From Janthinobacterium sp. BJB426 (lineage in GTDB: Bacteria > Pseudomonadota > Gammaproteobacteria > Burkholderiales > Burkholderiaceae_D): a DNA stretch of 64,000 bases. The notes under the pieces are model-generated. The model was not told the DNA's origin. It saw nothing but the letters and a program-made list of their open reading frames with translations, and searched no databases. The DNA is taken from NCBI RefSeq assembly GCF_002735705.1, contig NZ_PDZL01000005.1, positions 124,001 to 188,000 of the forward strand, read 5' to 3'. The translations under genes and the position numbers were made by a program. Numbering within the stretch: position 1 is the stretch's first letter; the number at the start of each line of letters is the position of its first letter. This document shows, one piece after another, positions 48,821 to 58,386 of this stretch.

Positions 48821-48857
48821 AAAAAACTGGAGCGACACTGTTACTTGCCGCTCCAGT
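48821..48857 (-). terminator. Terminator of the BON-domain gene
   Basis: ACTGGAGCG (48826-48834) and CGCTCCAGT (48849-48857) pair perfectly. On the minus strand they are followed by T6. It is 29 bases past the BON gene stop. Confidence 0.8.
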
Positions 48858-48886
48858 CCTGGCTTGAATGCCGATGCAAAATGTAC

Positions 48887-49618
48887 TTATTTCACCTTCA
48901 AGCCATTCTTCACGTCCGTCACGCCTTCCACACCACGGGCCAGGTCGGCAGCTTTTTTCACTTGCGCCTGGGAAGGCACGAAGCCGCTGAGCATGACGAC
49001 GCCGTTCACCGTTTCCACGTGCACATCAAGCGCTTTCAAGTCACTGTCCTTGACGAGATCCGCCTTGATCTTGGTGGTGATGACGGAGTCTTCCACTGCC
49101 ACCTTGGTGCTGCCGGCCGCATTGCGCGTCACGCAGGCGGCCTTGGCCGTCGCATCCATGGCGTCGCAGTTTTCCTTCGTCGTGGCGGGCGGATTTTGCG
49201 CCACATTGGTGCCGGCCCGGGCGCCCGTGTTGGCATCGGCCAGCGCAGCCGTTTTCGCCGCCTTGGCATCGTTCATGCATGTGGTTTTGTCGGCGCCCGT
49301 GCGGTCGCCGCACTTGGCCTTGGCCAGGTCATACTCGGCATTGGCGACGTCCTTGCGGGCCTTGCCCAGTTCCCGCGGCGTGTTGCGGTACTGGGCCACG
49401 GCGTCCGAATCGGCCTTGGCGCGCGCCACCTTGGCTTCTTCCACGCAGACTTTTTTCGCGTTGCCGCTGTGGCTATCGCAGGCGGTCTTGGCCTGTTTGT
49501 AATCACTGGATGCCTTGTCCGTCAAACTCTTGTATGAGGCATCCTGCGCATACGCGGGCGTGGCGGCAAGCAGGGCGCTGGCACTGGCGGCCAGCATGAG
49601 TGCGATCATTTTGTTCAT
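48887..49618 (-). CDS. BON-domain periplasmic protein
   Basis: The 243-residue protein has a signal peptide (about 25 residues, PAYAQ). The middle is Lys/Ala-rich with paired cysteines (KTACDSHSGNAKKVCVEEAK, KAKCGDRTGADKTTCMNDAK), repeated in spacing like a coiled-coil domain. Residues about 165-243 form a BON domain (VEDSVITTKIKADLVKDSDL, VMLSGFVPSQAQ), which binds phospholipid or membranes. It is related in layout to OsmY. It probably helps with osmotic or envelope stress. Confidence 0.9.
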   Translation of the reverse strand: MNKMIALMLAASASALLAATPAYAQDASYKSLTDKASSDYKQAKTACDSHSGNAKKVCVEEAKVARAKADSDAVAQYRNTPRELGKARKDVANAEYDLAKAKCGDRTGADKTTCMNDAKAAKTAALADANTGARAGTNVAQNPPATTKENCDAMDATAKAACVTRNAAGSTKVAVEDSVITTKIKADLVKDSDLKALDVHVETVNGVVMLSGFVPSQAQVKKAADLARGVEGVTDVKNGLKVK

Positions 49619-49722
49619 GATGGTTCCTCTCTGGTTAGTTGATGCCCAGATTAGACCCCTGCCGCGCGCAAAGCTCCGTGCGACAGCACACGCTGACAGG
49701 CCATTCGCATAATAATCAGCGT

Positions 49723-50406
49723 TTATTTGTCGCCGCTCAAGCCCTTCCGCCACAATACTTGCGCCTGTTCAAATGGTGAAGCGGACTCATCAAATGCATC
49801 AGCGCCATCGGCCAGCGCCAGCCAGGCCTGCGTGGCGTGCGAACCGCTTGCAACCTCGCCAGCCGCGCGCACGCCGCGCATCCAGGCCAGCACCTCCTGG
49901 TACTGCCCGGGGTGACGTCCATGTATCCAGGCCAGGGCTACCAGGTCCGCATAACCCTCTTCCCGGCGCGTCTCGCGCAGCTCCTGTGCCAACGGTGTCA
50001 ATTTACCCTGCTGCCTGCTGCGCGGCTCGACAAAGCCGCGTGGCAAGGCATGCCAGTCGCCCTGCGCATAGCGCTGGCAGTGGCCAATCTCATGCGCCGT
50101 CATCGCTTCGATCATGACACCGTGACGCGCCAATGGCACACCCCGCAAGATGCTGTCCGCCTGCGCATTGCCGCGCAAGGACAGCACCAGCTTGCAGCGC
50201 CCTGCTGCGTAGCCCAGCGCCAGCGGCACGGCGCCGGGCGCCTGCTGCGGCTGCACGATGATGTCGATGGGCAAACCTTGCCCACGCGCAAATGCGATGA
50301 CGGCTTGGCCCGCCTGCAGCCAGCGGGTTTCCAGATCGGTGAGCTGGGCCTGCGCAATGGCAGGCACGGCAATAAGCAAACTCAACAGCGAGAACAGTTT
50401 CAACAT
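49723..50406 (-). CDS. Putative secreted zinc metalloprotease (HEXXH)
   Basis: The 227-residue protein has a signal peptide (about 21 residues, AIAQA) and the zinc motif H105-E-I-G-H109 followed by CQRYAQGDW. A possible third ligand lies in RREEGYADLVALAW (about 150-160). I cannot name the family; the size is small for a protease. It lies between the BON gene and the M49 gene, with gaps of about 100 and 145 bases, so it is probably separately transcribed. Confidence 0.62.
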   Translation of the reverse strand: MLKLFSLLSLLIAVPAIAQAQLTDLETRWLQAGQAVIAFARGQGLPIDIIVQPQQAPGAVPLALGYAAGRCKLVLSLRGNAQADSILRGVPLARHGVMIEAMTAHEIGHCQRYAQGDWHALPRGFVEPRSRQQGKLTPLAQELRETRREEGYADLVALAWIHGRHPGQYQEVLAWMRGVRAAGEVASGSHATQAWLALADGADAFDESASPFEQAQVLWRKGLSGDK

Positions 50407-50501
50407 GGGATCAACGGGAAGAAAGGAAAGCCACCATTGCAGAGTAAGCGGCGAGGATATTTCCACAAGGAAAAACTGGCAACTTTTCCCAAATAAAGAC
50501 G

Positions 50502-50529
50502 AAAAAAAACCGGCGCAGGCGCCGGCTTT
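50502..50529 (-). terminator. Terminator of the M49 peptidase gene
   Basis: CCGGCGC/GCGCCGG pair around a 2-base loop, followed on the minus strand by T8. It lies 23 bases after the stop codon. Confidence 0.88.
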
Positions 50530-50552
50530 TCAGACTGTAGTCAGGCTCGGGT

Positions 50553-52274
50553 CTATTTCTTCGCCGCCTTGTCCAGCGCGCGGGCCGTGACGAATTCCGG
50601 GCGGATATCGTTCGGTACGGCCTTCATCTTGTCGAGCGCCACTTGCACTTCAGGGCGGATCACCACGTATTTGGTCATCAGGTCTTTCGCGCGCGCATAG
50701 TCGCCCGTCGCCTCGATGGTCAAGAATTCACGGTCCAGGTCGATCACGGCCTGTTTGATCTTCGTAAAATCAACGCCGAACCTGCCATCGCCCAGCGAGA
50801 CAAAACCACCCTTGTCGAGGATGTAATTCATCTGGATGGCCATGCCGCGCGCGTGCGAATCCGTCAGGCCGAAATGCAGGGTGCGGAAACCGGAAGCGAG
50901 GAAAGTGTTGTACAGCTTGCGCTCGGCCACGTCGCCCTGGCCCAGGGTATCGTTCAGTTGCCCCTTGTCCATCATGTAGCGCAGCGCGAACAGGCCCGTG
51001 ATGTCGGCCTTGGCTTCCTCGATGGTCGAGTAGGCTTCCTTCAAGTCCTGGCGCGGCGTCGAAGGCTTGTCGTCGACAACAGTCGCATGCGGGCCCAGGC
51101 CGTGCATGATTTCATGCGCGAGGATGTGCGTGAAGAAGGAATTGAAGTCCACGTCCTGCTGCGCTTCGGGCGTGAGCACCAGTTTCGAGATCGGCGTCAG
51201 GGTGGCCTTGAACTTGGCTTCCTGCACGTTTTTCAGCATCACGCGCTTGGAGCCGCGCGCGCTGATGATGCGCTCGTCGTTCGGCAGGTTGTAGGCGGCC
51301 GTCTGCACGGCCATGTTGCCATCGCCGGCGCCATACACCTGGTTGACCACCACCATCGGCGCCAGCGCGCCCACTTTCGGGTTGCGGTACTGGGCGTCGA
51401 GCGGCAAGTTGTCTTCCAGTTCCTGCATGTGCTTGGCAAAGAAGTTCAGCTTTTGCGTCTCCGCCTGGTCACGGATGTTCACGTAGGCCTCGAACGCGGC
51501 CTTGTAGCCGAACAGCTCGTCGTTGTACGTTTCATACGGGCCGATGGTGATGTCGACGGGCGAATCGAGATCCATCCAGGCGAAGTCGGACGGCAGGTAG
51601 TCATTGTCGAGGAAAGCCTTGGCGCGCAAGGTCAAAAATTTCTTCAGCGAGGCGTTGTCCGTGGCGGCGGCCGCTTCGTCGAGCAGCTTGGCCAGTTGCT
51701 TCAGCTCCACCTTGTATTCATCCGAATACTTGACGGTCTGGTATTTGCCATCCTTGCCCGCGCGAATCGTCGTAAAGAACCATTGCGCCTGCTGCTTGTC
51801 GTCCGCCGGCAAGCCATTCATCCACGTTTCCAGGCTGGCCTTGGTGGCGCCCTGCGGATAGAAATTGCCCGCTTCCGGCTTGTGCGCGGGAATGGCGATG
51901 CCGGCATAGCTGGCCGGCATGAACGAGGCGTGGGCGTCAAGCACCGACCATGGCCCCTTGTTGATCCAGAAATAGTTCAAACGGGCCTGACCCAGGGCCG
52001 ACTTGTCTTTCTTCAGGGCCGCCCACAGGGCTTCGTTGCCGGACCAGCGCTGGCGCAGCTGCAGCACGTCGACCAGTTTGGCCGCTTCGACCAGCTTGGC
52101 GATGGCCTGGCGGTCGCCCGCAGACAGGTGCGTGACATCGGCAGTCAGCGCGACGGGCGCATAGCGGGCGCTCATGCTGGTCAATTGTTGCGCCGTAGCG
52201 GGGGCGGCTGGCGTTGCGGCGCAAGCGCTGCCGACGGCGGCGGCCATCAGCAGGGGAATCAGGATGTTTTTCAT
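50553..52274 (-). CDS. M49-like (dipeptidyl-peptidase III-type) zinc hydrolase
   Basis: The 573-residue protein has a signal peptide (about 19 residues, GSACA). The zinc site is H387-E388-I-M-H391 with E419/E420 in EEAKADITGLFALRYMMD. This shape fits the bacterial M49-like hydrolases, which have HEXXH rather than the HELLGH of eukaryotic DPP III. It should remove dipeptides from the N-terminus of oligopeptides or act on related substrates. The gene is alone, with a strong terminator. Confidence 0.88.
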   Translation of the reverse strand: MKNILIPLLMAAAVGSACAATPAAPATAQQLTSMSARYAPVALTADVTHLSAGDRQAIAKLVEAAKLVDVLQLRQRWSGNEALWAALKKDKSALGQARLNYFWINKGPWSVLDAHASFMPASYAGIAIPAHKPEAGNFYPQGATKASLETWMNGLPADDKQQAQWFFTTIRAGKDGKYQTVKYSDEYKVELKQLAKLLDEAAAATDNASLKKFLTLRAKAFLDNDYLPSDFAWMDLDSPVDITIGPYETYNDELFGYKAAFEAYVNIRDQAETQKLNFFAKHMQELEDNLPLDAQYRNPKVGALAPMVVVNQVYGAGDGNMAVQTAAYNLPNDERIISARGSKRVMLKNVQEAKFKATLTPISKLVLTPEAQQDVDFNSFFTHILAHEIMHGLGPHATVVDDKPSTPRQDLKEAYSTIEEAKADITGLFALRYMMDKGQLNDTLGQGDVAERKLYNTFLASGFRTLHFGLTDSHARGMAIQMNYILDKGGFVSLGDGRFGVDFTKIKQAVIDLDREFLTIEATGDYARAKDLMTKYVVIRPEVQVALDKMKAVPNDIRPEFVTARALDKAAKK

Positions 52275-52386
52275 GGGGCCTCGGTGTATGGTTCACAGCA
52301 AGAAAGCGCCCCGCGCTGTTACTGCGCGTCCGCTTCCTTGTTCAGCCTGCGATTGTCCCACCTGCCCCCATGGCATGGCAAGCGAC

Positions 52387-52986
52387 TTACCAGACCTTGT
52401 ACACCTGCCCCGTCTGCGCCCCTTCCACGCTGCGGCTGTAAGCGAGCGCCACTCTGCTGGCGGCGGCCGGTTCGAAGCCGTAGAAGAACGGGCCATATGC
52501 CTCCAGCGATTCTTCCAGCACCGTGGGGCTGACGACATTGATGCGCACGCCGCGCTGCAACTCGATGGCGGCGCCCCTTGCAAAACCTTCCACGGCCGCG
52601 TTGGTCATGGTGGCAGCCGTGCCAAAGCGGATAGGCTGGTCGGCCACGATGCCGCTGGTGAGGGTGATCGAGCCGCCGTCATTCAGGTATTCCTGCGCCA
52701 CCAGCGCCACGTTGACCTGGCCCATCAGCTTGCTTTCCAGGCCCAGCTGGAATTGCTCGGGCGTGAAATCGGCCAGGGGGCCGAAATGCAGCTTGCCGGC
52801 CGTGACGACGACGGCGTCGACCTTGCCGATGCGCTTGAACAGGGCGCGCACTTGCGCGATGTCGCCCATGTCGGCCTGGTGCGTGCCGCTGCGGCTGCCC
52901 ACTTCGATGATTTCATGGCGTTGCGCCAGTTGTGCGGTGACGGCCTTGCCGATGGTGCCGCTGGCGCCAATGATGACGATTTTCAT
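52387..52986 (-). CDS. Short-chain dehydrogenase-like protein
   Basis: The 199-residue protein has a Rossmann motif GASGTIGKAV and the NAG-like motif VTAGKLHFGPLADF. The usual catalytic YxxxK is not visible: at that place reads ATMTNAAVEGFARG. It is therefore probably an atypical SDR of the type annotated as short-chain dehydrogenase (NAD(P)H-binding). It is divergent from a LysR regulator that probably controls it. Confidence 0.85.
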   Translation of the reverse strand: MKIVIIGASGTIGKAVTAQLAQRHEIIEVGSRSGTHQADMGDIAQVRALFKRIGKVDAVVVTAGKLHFGPLADFTPEQFQLGLESKLMGQVNVALVAQEYLNDGGSITLTSGIVADQPIRFGTAATMTNAAVEGFARGAAIELQRGVRINVVSPTVLEESLEAYGPFFYGFEPAAASRVALAYSRSVEGAQTGQVYKVW

Positions 52987-53031
52987 GATGCTTCCTTGTA
53001 TGGGTTGAACGATGAAGCCAGTATGCGCCGC

Positions 53032-53083
53032 TTACAAAAAGGAATAAATACGCTAGAATTTACAAGATTACCAACTCAGAGTT
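53032..53083 (+). promoter_or_regulatory. LysR promoter and symmetric operator
   Basis: -35 TTACAA (53032-53037), 16-base spacer and -10 TAGAAT (53054-53059) fit a promoter for the LysR gene. Downstream, AACTCAGAGTT at 53073-53083 is an odd-length palindrome, a likely regulator site. It lies 16 bases before the start codon. Confidence 0.45.
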
Positions 53084-53098
53084 TGCAATCAAGGTGCC

Positions 53099-54016
53099 AT
53101 GGATAAATTGCGCAGCATGGAGATCTTTGTCGCCGTCGTCGATGCGGGCAGTTTCACGTCCGCCGCCGAGACGTTCCAGATTTCGCCCGTGATGGTGGGC
53201 AAGCACATCAAATACCTGGAAGAGCGGCTGGGCGCGCGGCTGCTGGCGCGCACGACGCGCCGGCAAAGCCTGACGGAAATCGGCCAGCAGTATGTGGAAC
53301 AGTGCCGCCAGATCCTCGCCAGCATCCATGCGGCCGAACGGGGCGCGGAAGCTATGCGCACGGCGCCGCGCGGCAAGCTGAAGATCACGGCGCCCGTGTC
53401 CTTCGGCAGCGAATGCATCGCGCCGCTGCTGGCCGACTACCTCGATGCCTATCCGGAAGTGAGCCTGGAATTGAACCTGAACGACAGGACGGTGGACCTG
53501 GTGGAGGAAGGGTTTGATGCGGCCATCCGCATCGGCAAGCTGGAAGACTCCGGCATGGTGGCGCGCGCGCTGCGGCCGTATGCGATGGTCATCTGCGCCG
53601 CGCCCGCCTACCTGGCCAGACACGGCACGCCGCGCACGCCGGCCGACCTGGCGCGCCACGAATGCCTCGATTTCATGCAGTGGACGCGCCATGTGCGCTG
53701 GCGCCTGGCCAGGAGCGGCGATGACGATGGCAGCCCCGTGCGCGAGAGCCGCTTCCGCTCGAACAATGGGCAGGCGCTGCGCGTGGCGGCCTTGCACGGC
53801 TTCGGCATCGTCATGCAGGCGGAGATCCTGATGGCCAGCGATATCGCCGCCGGCACGCTGGTGCCGCTGCTGGCCGACTACGTGCCGGCGCCGCGCCCCA
53901 TGCACCTCGTGTATGCGCGCGACCGCCAGCCCACGCCGAAGCTGACGACCTTCATCGATTTTCTGCTGGAACGCTACGGGCCGGCGGCGACACCGCCGCC
54001 GGCCACGCTCACGTAA
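53099..54016 (+). CDS. LysR-family transcriptional regulator
   Basis: The 305-residue protein has the winged helix LRSMEIFVAVVDAGSFTSAA and LEERLGARLLARTTRRQS, then a substrate-binding domain. It is divergent from the SDR gene, the usual setting for LysR control. The convergent downstream gene is the outer-membrane factor; the two stop codons are 10 bases apart. Confidence 0.93.
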   Translation: MDKLRSMEIFVAVVDAGSFTSAAETFQISPVMVGKHIKYLEERLGARLLARTTRRQSLTEIGQQYVEQCRQILASIHAAERGAEAMRTAPRGKLKITAPVSFGSECIAPLLADYLDAYPEVSLELNLNDRTVDLVEEGFDAAIRIGKLEDSGMVARALRPYAMVICAAPAYLARHGTPRTPADLARHECLDFMQWTRHVRWRLARSGDDDGSPVRESRFRSNNGQALRVAALHGFGIVMQAEILMASDIAAGTLVPLLADYVPAPRPMHLVYARDRQPTPKLTTFIDFLLERYGPAATPPPATLT

Positions 54017-54025
54017 TCGTCGTAC

Positions 54026-55501
54026 TTAGTTCGACTTGACGGTCGATGGCGCGGAAGCCAGCTTGGCCAACTCGCCGTCCGGCTGCCAGCCGGCACCTAA
54101 AGAACGGGCCACGGCAACGGTGGCCAGCAGGCGCTGGGTCTTGATCTGCGCGGCGGCGCGGTCCGCCGCCAGGGAACTGCGCTGCGCATCCGTCACGTCC
54201 AGGTAGGTCGAGATGCCGCGCTCGTAGCGCGTGCGCGCCACCAGGTAGGCGCGCGCCGCCGCTGCCTGCGACAAGGCTTGCGCGTCGCCCTGCAACTGGC
54301 GCTGCTCCACGTCGGACAGCGCATCTTCCACTTCGCGCAAGGCCGTCAGCAGCTTGGTTTCATGGTTCGCCACGGCTTCCGCATAGCGCGCCTTGCTCAA
54401 ATCCAGGTTGGCCTGGTTGCGGCCGCCGTCGAAGATCGGCAAGGACAGGGCCAGCGGACCAAAGCTGAACTGGCGCGAACCGCCCTGCGCCAGGTCGCGC
54501 AGCTTTTCCGAGGCGTAGCCGAAATTGCCCGTCAATTGCAGCGTCGGATAAAACGCGCCTTCAGCCACGCCCACTTGCGCATTCGCCGCGCGCAGGCCCG
54601 CCACGCTGGAGACCAGGTCCGGACGGTGCGCCAGCAGGCTGGCGGGCAGGCCGACGGGGATACCTGGCGGCAGCGGCAAGGCGGAGGGATCGGCCGCTAC
54701 CGGCAATTGCAGCGCCGACGGCGGCTTGCCCGTCAGGGTGGCCAGGCTGTTTTCCAGCTGGTTGCGCTGGCGCTTGACTTCATGCAGGTCGGCCTGCGCG
54801 TTCGACAGTTCGACTTTCGCGCGCGCCAGGTCCAGCTCATTCGTCAAGCCCGCGTTGAAGCGCGCCTCGACCAGCTGGGCCGATTCGCGGCGCGTATCGA
54901 GCGCACCATTCAGGATCGCCATTTCCGCATCGAGGCCGCGCAGCTGCCAGTAATTGCTGGCCACTTGCGCCGACAGCATCAGCAGCACGCCGTCGCGGTC
55001 GGCCTGCGCCGCCAGCGCCTGCGAATCGGCCGCTTCGACCATGCGTTTTACACGACCCAGCAAGTCGACTTCATACGACAGCGTGCCGCCCACGGAAAAA
55101 TTGTTGCCGCTGATGGAGCGGTTGCCCAGGGCCAGGCCCTGCGAGGTGTTGGCCGAGGTGCGCGAGTTCGAGATACCCGTGCTGACGTTCACGCTCGGCC
55201 CCTGGTTGGCGCGCGCCATGCCGCTTTGCGCCAGCGCCTGCAGCAGGCGCTCGCCGGCCGCTTTGACTCCGGGGTTGTCCTGCAGCGCGCTCTGTTCGAG
55301 GCGGTTCAGGGTGGCGTCGCCGTAGATGCTCCACCATTCCTTCGGCAGCTGCGCGGCGTCCGCCGCACTGGCGCCATGGCGGAAGGTGTCGCTGCCGGCG
55401 ACGTTCGCCGGGGCGGTGAAATCCTGGCCCACGGTGCCGCAGGCGGACAGCGCCACGGCAAGGGAAGCGGCCAGCGCGATTTTCGTCAATACTGTTTGCA
55501 T
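54026..55501 (-). CDS. RND/EmrAB-type outer-membrane efflux lipoprotein
   Basis: The 491-residue protein has a lipobox (LSAC, cleavage before C20) and two OEP-type repeats of the NodT/OprM family: YGDATLNRLEQSALQDNPGV, LSAQVASNYWQLRGLDAEMA and YPTLQLTGNFGYASEKL. It forms the outer-membrane tunnel for the EmrA/EmrB pump encoded upstream in the same operon. The ATG at 55501 gives the lipoprotein signal peptide; the frame extends to 55603 without it. Confidence 0.93.
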   Translation of the reverse strand: MQTVLTKIALAASLAVALSACGTVGQDFTAPANVAGSDTFRHGASAADAAQLPKEWWSIYGDATLNRLEQSALQDNPGVKAAGERLLQALAQSGMARANQGPSVNVSTGISNSRTSANTSQGLALGNRSISGNNFSVGGTLSYEVDLLGRVKRMVEAADSQALAAQADRDGVLLMLSAQVASNYWQLRGLDAEMAILNGALDTRRESAQLVEARFNAGLTNELDLARAKVELSNAQADLHEVKRQRNQLENSLATLTGKPPSALQLPVAADPSALPLPPGIPVGLPASLLAHRPDLVSSVAGLRAANAQVGVAEGAFYPTLQLTGNFGYASEKLRDLAQGGSRQFSFGPLALSLPIFDGGRNQANLDLSKARYAEAVANHETKLLTALREVEDALSDVEQRQLQGDAQALSQAAAARAYLVARTRYERGISTYLDVTDAQRSSLAADRAAAQIKTQRLLATVAVARSLGAGWQPDGELAKLASAPSTVKSN

Positions 55502-55551
55502 GATGTGTACCTTCTTGTTCTTGAGGTGCTGCACGTACGGACTGTGCGCGG

Positions 55552-57150
55552 TCAATGACCGCCGCCACCGCCACCGGGAGCTTTGAGTTTGTCGGCCAGC
55601 CACAGGGGCACGATGCAGGCCAGCAGGATGGCGCCGACGAGGAAGAAGCCGTCGTTATAGGCCATCACATACGCTTCGCGGCGCACGATGCCGTCGATCG
55701 CCTGCAAGGCCTGGTTGCCGGCCGTGACGGCGTCATAGCCCTTGGCCATGAACGATGACGTCAGCTGGTCGATGCGCAGTTGCGTGGCGCTCGAATACGC
55801 ATTGATCGCTTCGCCCAGGCGCTGCGAGTGGAAGTGCTCGCGCGTGCTCAGGGCCGTGGCCAGCAGGGCGATGCCGATCGAGCCGCCCAGGTTGCGCGTC
55901 ATGTTGAACAGGCTCGAAGCGGACGCCATGTCTTTCGGCGCGATGCCCTTCATGGCGAAGTTCGACAGGGTCAGCATGACGAAGGGCTGGCCCAGCGCGC
56001 GCACCACCTGCGACCACAGCAGCTGGTCGTAGCCGGTGGAAGCGTCCATGTAGGCATTCATCATGCACGAGCCGCCAAACAGCAAGAGGCCGATCGAACA
56101 CAGGATGCGGTTATCCACCACGGACGACAGCTTGGCGACGAAGGGCATGATGAACAGCTGCGGCAAGCCCACCCACATGATGACTTCACCGATCTGCATC
56201 GGCGAATAGCCGGCGATCTGGCCCAGGAACAGGGGCAGCAAAAAGGCCGAGCCATACAGGCCCATGCCCGTCACGGCCGACAGCACCGTGGCGACGAGAA
56301 AATTGCGCTGGCCATACAGACCCAGGTTGACGAACGGCTCGGCGCGCGTGGCGCTGGTGACGACCCAGCCCAGGATGCCCGTCAGAGCCAGCGCGGCAAA
56401 GGCGATGATGAAGCCCGAGTCGAACCAGTCCTTCGAGTTGCCCTCTTCCAGGAAGATGGTCAGGCAACCAAGGCCCAGGGCCATGAAGAAGATGCCCAGC
56501 CAGTCTGCTTTCCAGAACAATTTGAGCTGCATCGGCTCCTTGTCCAGGCCATAGATCATGCCGGCGATCAGCAGCACGCCCGGCACCCAGTTGATGTAGA
56601 AGATCGATGGCCAGCCATACAGCTCGGAGAGGTAGCCGCCCAGGGTCGGACCCATGGCCGGCGCCAGGGTGGCCGTCAAGCCAAAGATGGCCATGCCGAC
56701 GGCCCGCTTCGATGGCGGCAGCTTGAGCATCACCAGGGTGAACGCCATCGGGATCAGGGCGCCGCCGGTGAAGCCCTGCAGCATACGGAAGACGATCATG
56801 CTTTCCAGGTTCCAGGCCGCGCCGCACAGGGTGGAGAACAGCAGGAAGAAAGCAGTGGTGCCGATCATGTAGGTGCGCAGTCCGAACACGCGCGCCAGCA
56901 GCGCGGTGAGGGGAATGACGATAATTTCGGCGACCAGGTAGGCCGTGGAAATCCACGAGCCCTCTTCCTGGGTGGCCGACAGCGAGCCAAGGATATCCTT
57001 GAGCGATGAGTTCGTGATCTGGATGTCGAGCACCGCCATGAAGGCGCCCAGCATGCCGGCGGCGACCGCCAGCCAGGTGCGCCCGGAGACTTTCTCGTCG
57101 ATCACGGGAAACGCTGGCGGCTTCGCCAGCGTGGTGGAGGGGCTGCTCAT
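55552..57150 (-). CDS. emrB: DHA2-type drug exporter EmrB
   Basis: The 532-residue protein has 14 predicted helices. The DHA2 motif in the first loop is LDIQITNSSLKDILGSLSAT and the motif C-like GPTLGGYLSELYGWPSIFYI is present. It exports hydrophobic drugs by proton antiport with EmrA and the outer-membrane factor. emrA ends 6 bases upstream. The C-terminus has GGGGGGH. Gene order emrA-emrB-OMF suggests one operon. Confidence 0.94.
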   Translation of the reverse strand: MSSPSTTLAKPPAFPVIDEKVSGRTWLAVAAGMLGAFMAVLDIQITNSSLKDILGSLSATQEEGSWISTAYLVAEIIVIPLTALLARVFGLRTYMIGTTAFFLLFSTLCGAAWNLESMIVFRMLQGFTGGALIPMAFTLVMLKLPPSKRAVGMAIFGLTATLAPAMGPTLGGYLSELYGWPSIFYINWVPGVLLIAGMIYGLDKEPMQLKLFWKADWLGIFFMALGLGCLTIFLEEGNSKDWFDSGFIIAFAALALTGILGWVVTSATRAEPFVNLGLYGQRNFLVATVLSAVTGMGLYGSAFLLPLFLGQIAGYSPMQIGEVIMWVGLPQLFIMPFVAKLSSVVDNRILCSIGLLLFGGSCMMNAYMDASTGYDQLLWSQVVRALGQPFVMLTLSNFAMKGIAPKDMASASSLFNMTRNLGGSIGIALLATALSTREHFHSQRLGEAINAYSSATQLRIDQLTSSFMAKGYDAVTAGNQALQAIDGIVRREAYVMAYNDGFFLVGAILLACIVPLWLADKLKAPGGGGGGH

Positions 57151-57156
57151 GGAAGC

Positions 57157-58374
57157 TTAGCGCGTGGTGGTCTGGGCGACGGGAGCAGCTGGCGCGGCGG
57201 CGTGGCGCGCGGCCTCGGCCTTGTCCTGGGCCGATGCGGGCTGGTTCACTTCCACTTCGGCGATCACTGACATGCCCGGCACCAGGCGGCCATTCATGGC
57301 CTTGATGTCTTCCGGCTGGAAGACGATTTTCACGGGCACGCGCTGGACGATCTTGGTGAAGTTGCCGGTGGCGTTATCGGCCGGCAGCAGCGCGAATTGC
57401 GCGCCCGAGGCAGGGGCGAAGCTGTCCACGGTACCCACCAGTTTCTTGCCCGGCATGGCGTCAATGCTCACGTGCACGCTTTGGCCGCGGTGCAGGTCAG
57501 CCAGCTGCGTTTCCTTGAAGTTGGCGGTGACCCAGACGTTGTCCTGCACGATGGCCGTCAATTGCTGGCCAGGCTGCACGCGCATGCCCGTTTCCACGTT
57601 GCGCTTGCCGATGCGGCCGGCGACGGGGGCCAGGATGCGGTTGTATTGCAGCTGCTGTTCCGCGTCCTTCAATTGCACGCGCAGCACGGCCACTTGCGCC
57701 TTGGCCACGTCGCGCGCAGCTTGCGCGGCACCGATCTGTGCCTTGGCGGCGGAAGCGCTGTCGCGGCGGGCGGCCAGATCAGCCACGGCGCTCGAGCGTG
57801 CCGCATTGGCCGCATCGAGTTCCGCTTTCGAGACGGCTTTCATCTGACTCGTGTACAGCTGGCCATAGCGCTCGGCATCCTGTTTCGCGCGCAGCAATTG
57901 CGCGTCCGCTTGCGCCACTTGCGCCTGGGCGCCACTGGCTTGCGCCTGCACTTGGGCGATCTGCGCATCGGCCTGCAGCACTTGCTGCTCGGCGCTGGCG
58001 ATCTGCGCGGCGATCTGTTCGGTTTTCACGCGCTGGTCGAACGGGTCGAGTTCGGCGATCACGTCGCCCTCTTTCACGATTTGATTGTCGTCGATGAAAA
58101 CCTTGGTGACGACGCCGGAAATGCGCGCCGAAACAGGGTGCACGTGGCCGGCCACGTAGGCGTTTTCCGTTTCCACGAAATAGTGGCTGCGGTACCACAT
58201 GCGGGCACCGGCACCCAGGGCAACCAGGACGATCAGGCCGGCGATGATTTTCACGCGGTTATTTGGTGGTGCTGCGGAGCTGGCGGCAGCGGCAGGCGCG
58301 GAAGGGGCGGCCGGGGCCGCGGGTGGGACGGCGCTCAGCACCTTGTGCTCTGCTTGGCCTGGCTGGTTGGACAT
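57157..58374 (-). CDS. emrA: Periplasmic adaptor EmrA
   Basis: The 405-residue membrane-fusion protein has an N-terminal membrane anchor (about residues 40-60, IIAGLIVLVALGAGARMWY), a lipoyl-like hairpin (ENAYVAGHVHPVSARISGVV), a coiled coil rich in Ala/Gln (about 115-215) and a beta barrel (ILAPVAGRIGKRNVETGM). It joins EmrB to the outer-membrane factor. The ATG at 58374, with ribosome-binding site GGAGCG, is chosen; the frame reaches 58452 without conserved sequence. It has its own promoter with two operators. Confidence 0.94.
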   Translation of the reverse strand: MSNQPGQAEHKVLSAVPPAAPAAPSAPAAAASSAAPPNNRVKIIAGLIVLVALGAGARMWYRSHYFVETENAYVAGHVHPVSARISGVVTKVFIDDNQIVKEGDVIAELDPFDQRVKTEQIAAQIASAEQQVLQADAQIAQVQAQASGAQAQVAQADAQLLRAKQDAERYGQLYTSQMKAVSKAELDAANAARSSAVADLAARRDSASAAKAQIGAAQAARDVAKAQVAVLRVQLKDAEQQLQYNRILAPVAGRIGKRNVETGMRVQPGQQLTAIVQDNVWVTANFKETQLADLHRGQSVHVSIDAMPGKKLVGTVDSFAPASGAQFALLPADNATGNFTKIVQRVPVKIVFQPEDIKAMNGRLVPGMSVIAEVEVNQPASAQDKAEAARHAAAPAAPVAQTTTR

Positions 58375-58386
58375 ACTCGCTCCGGA

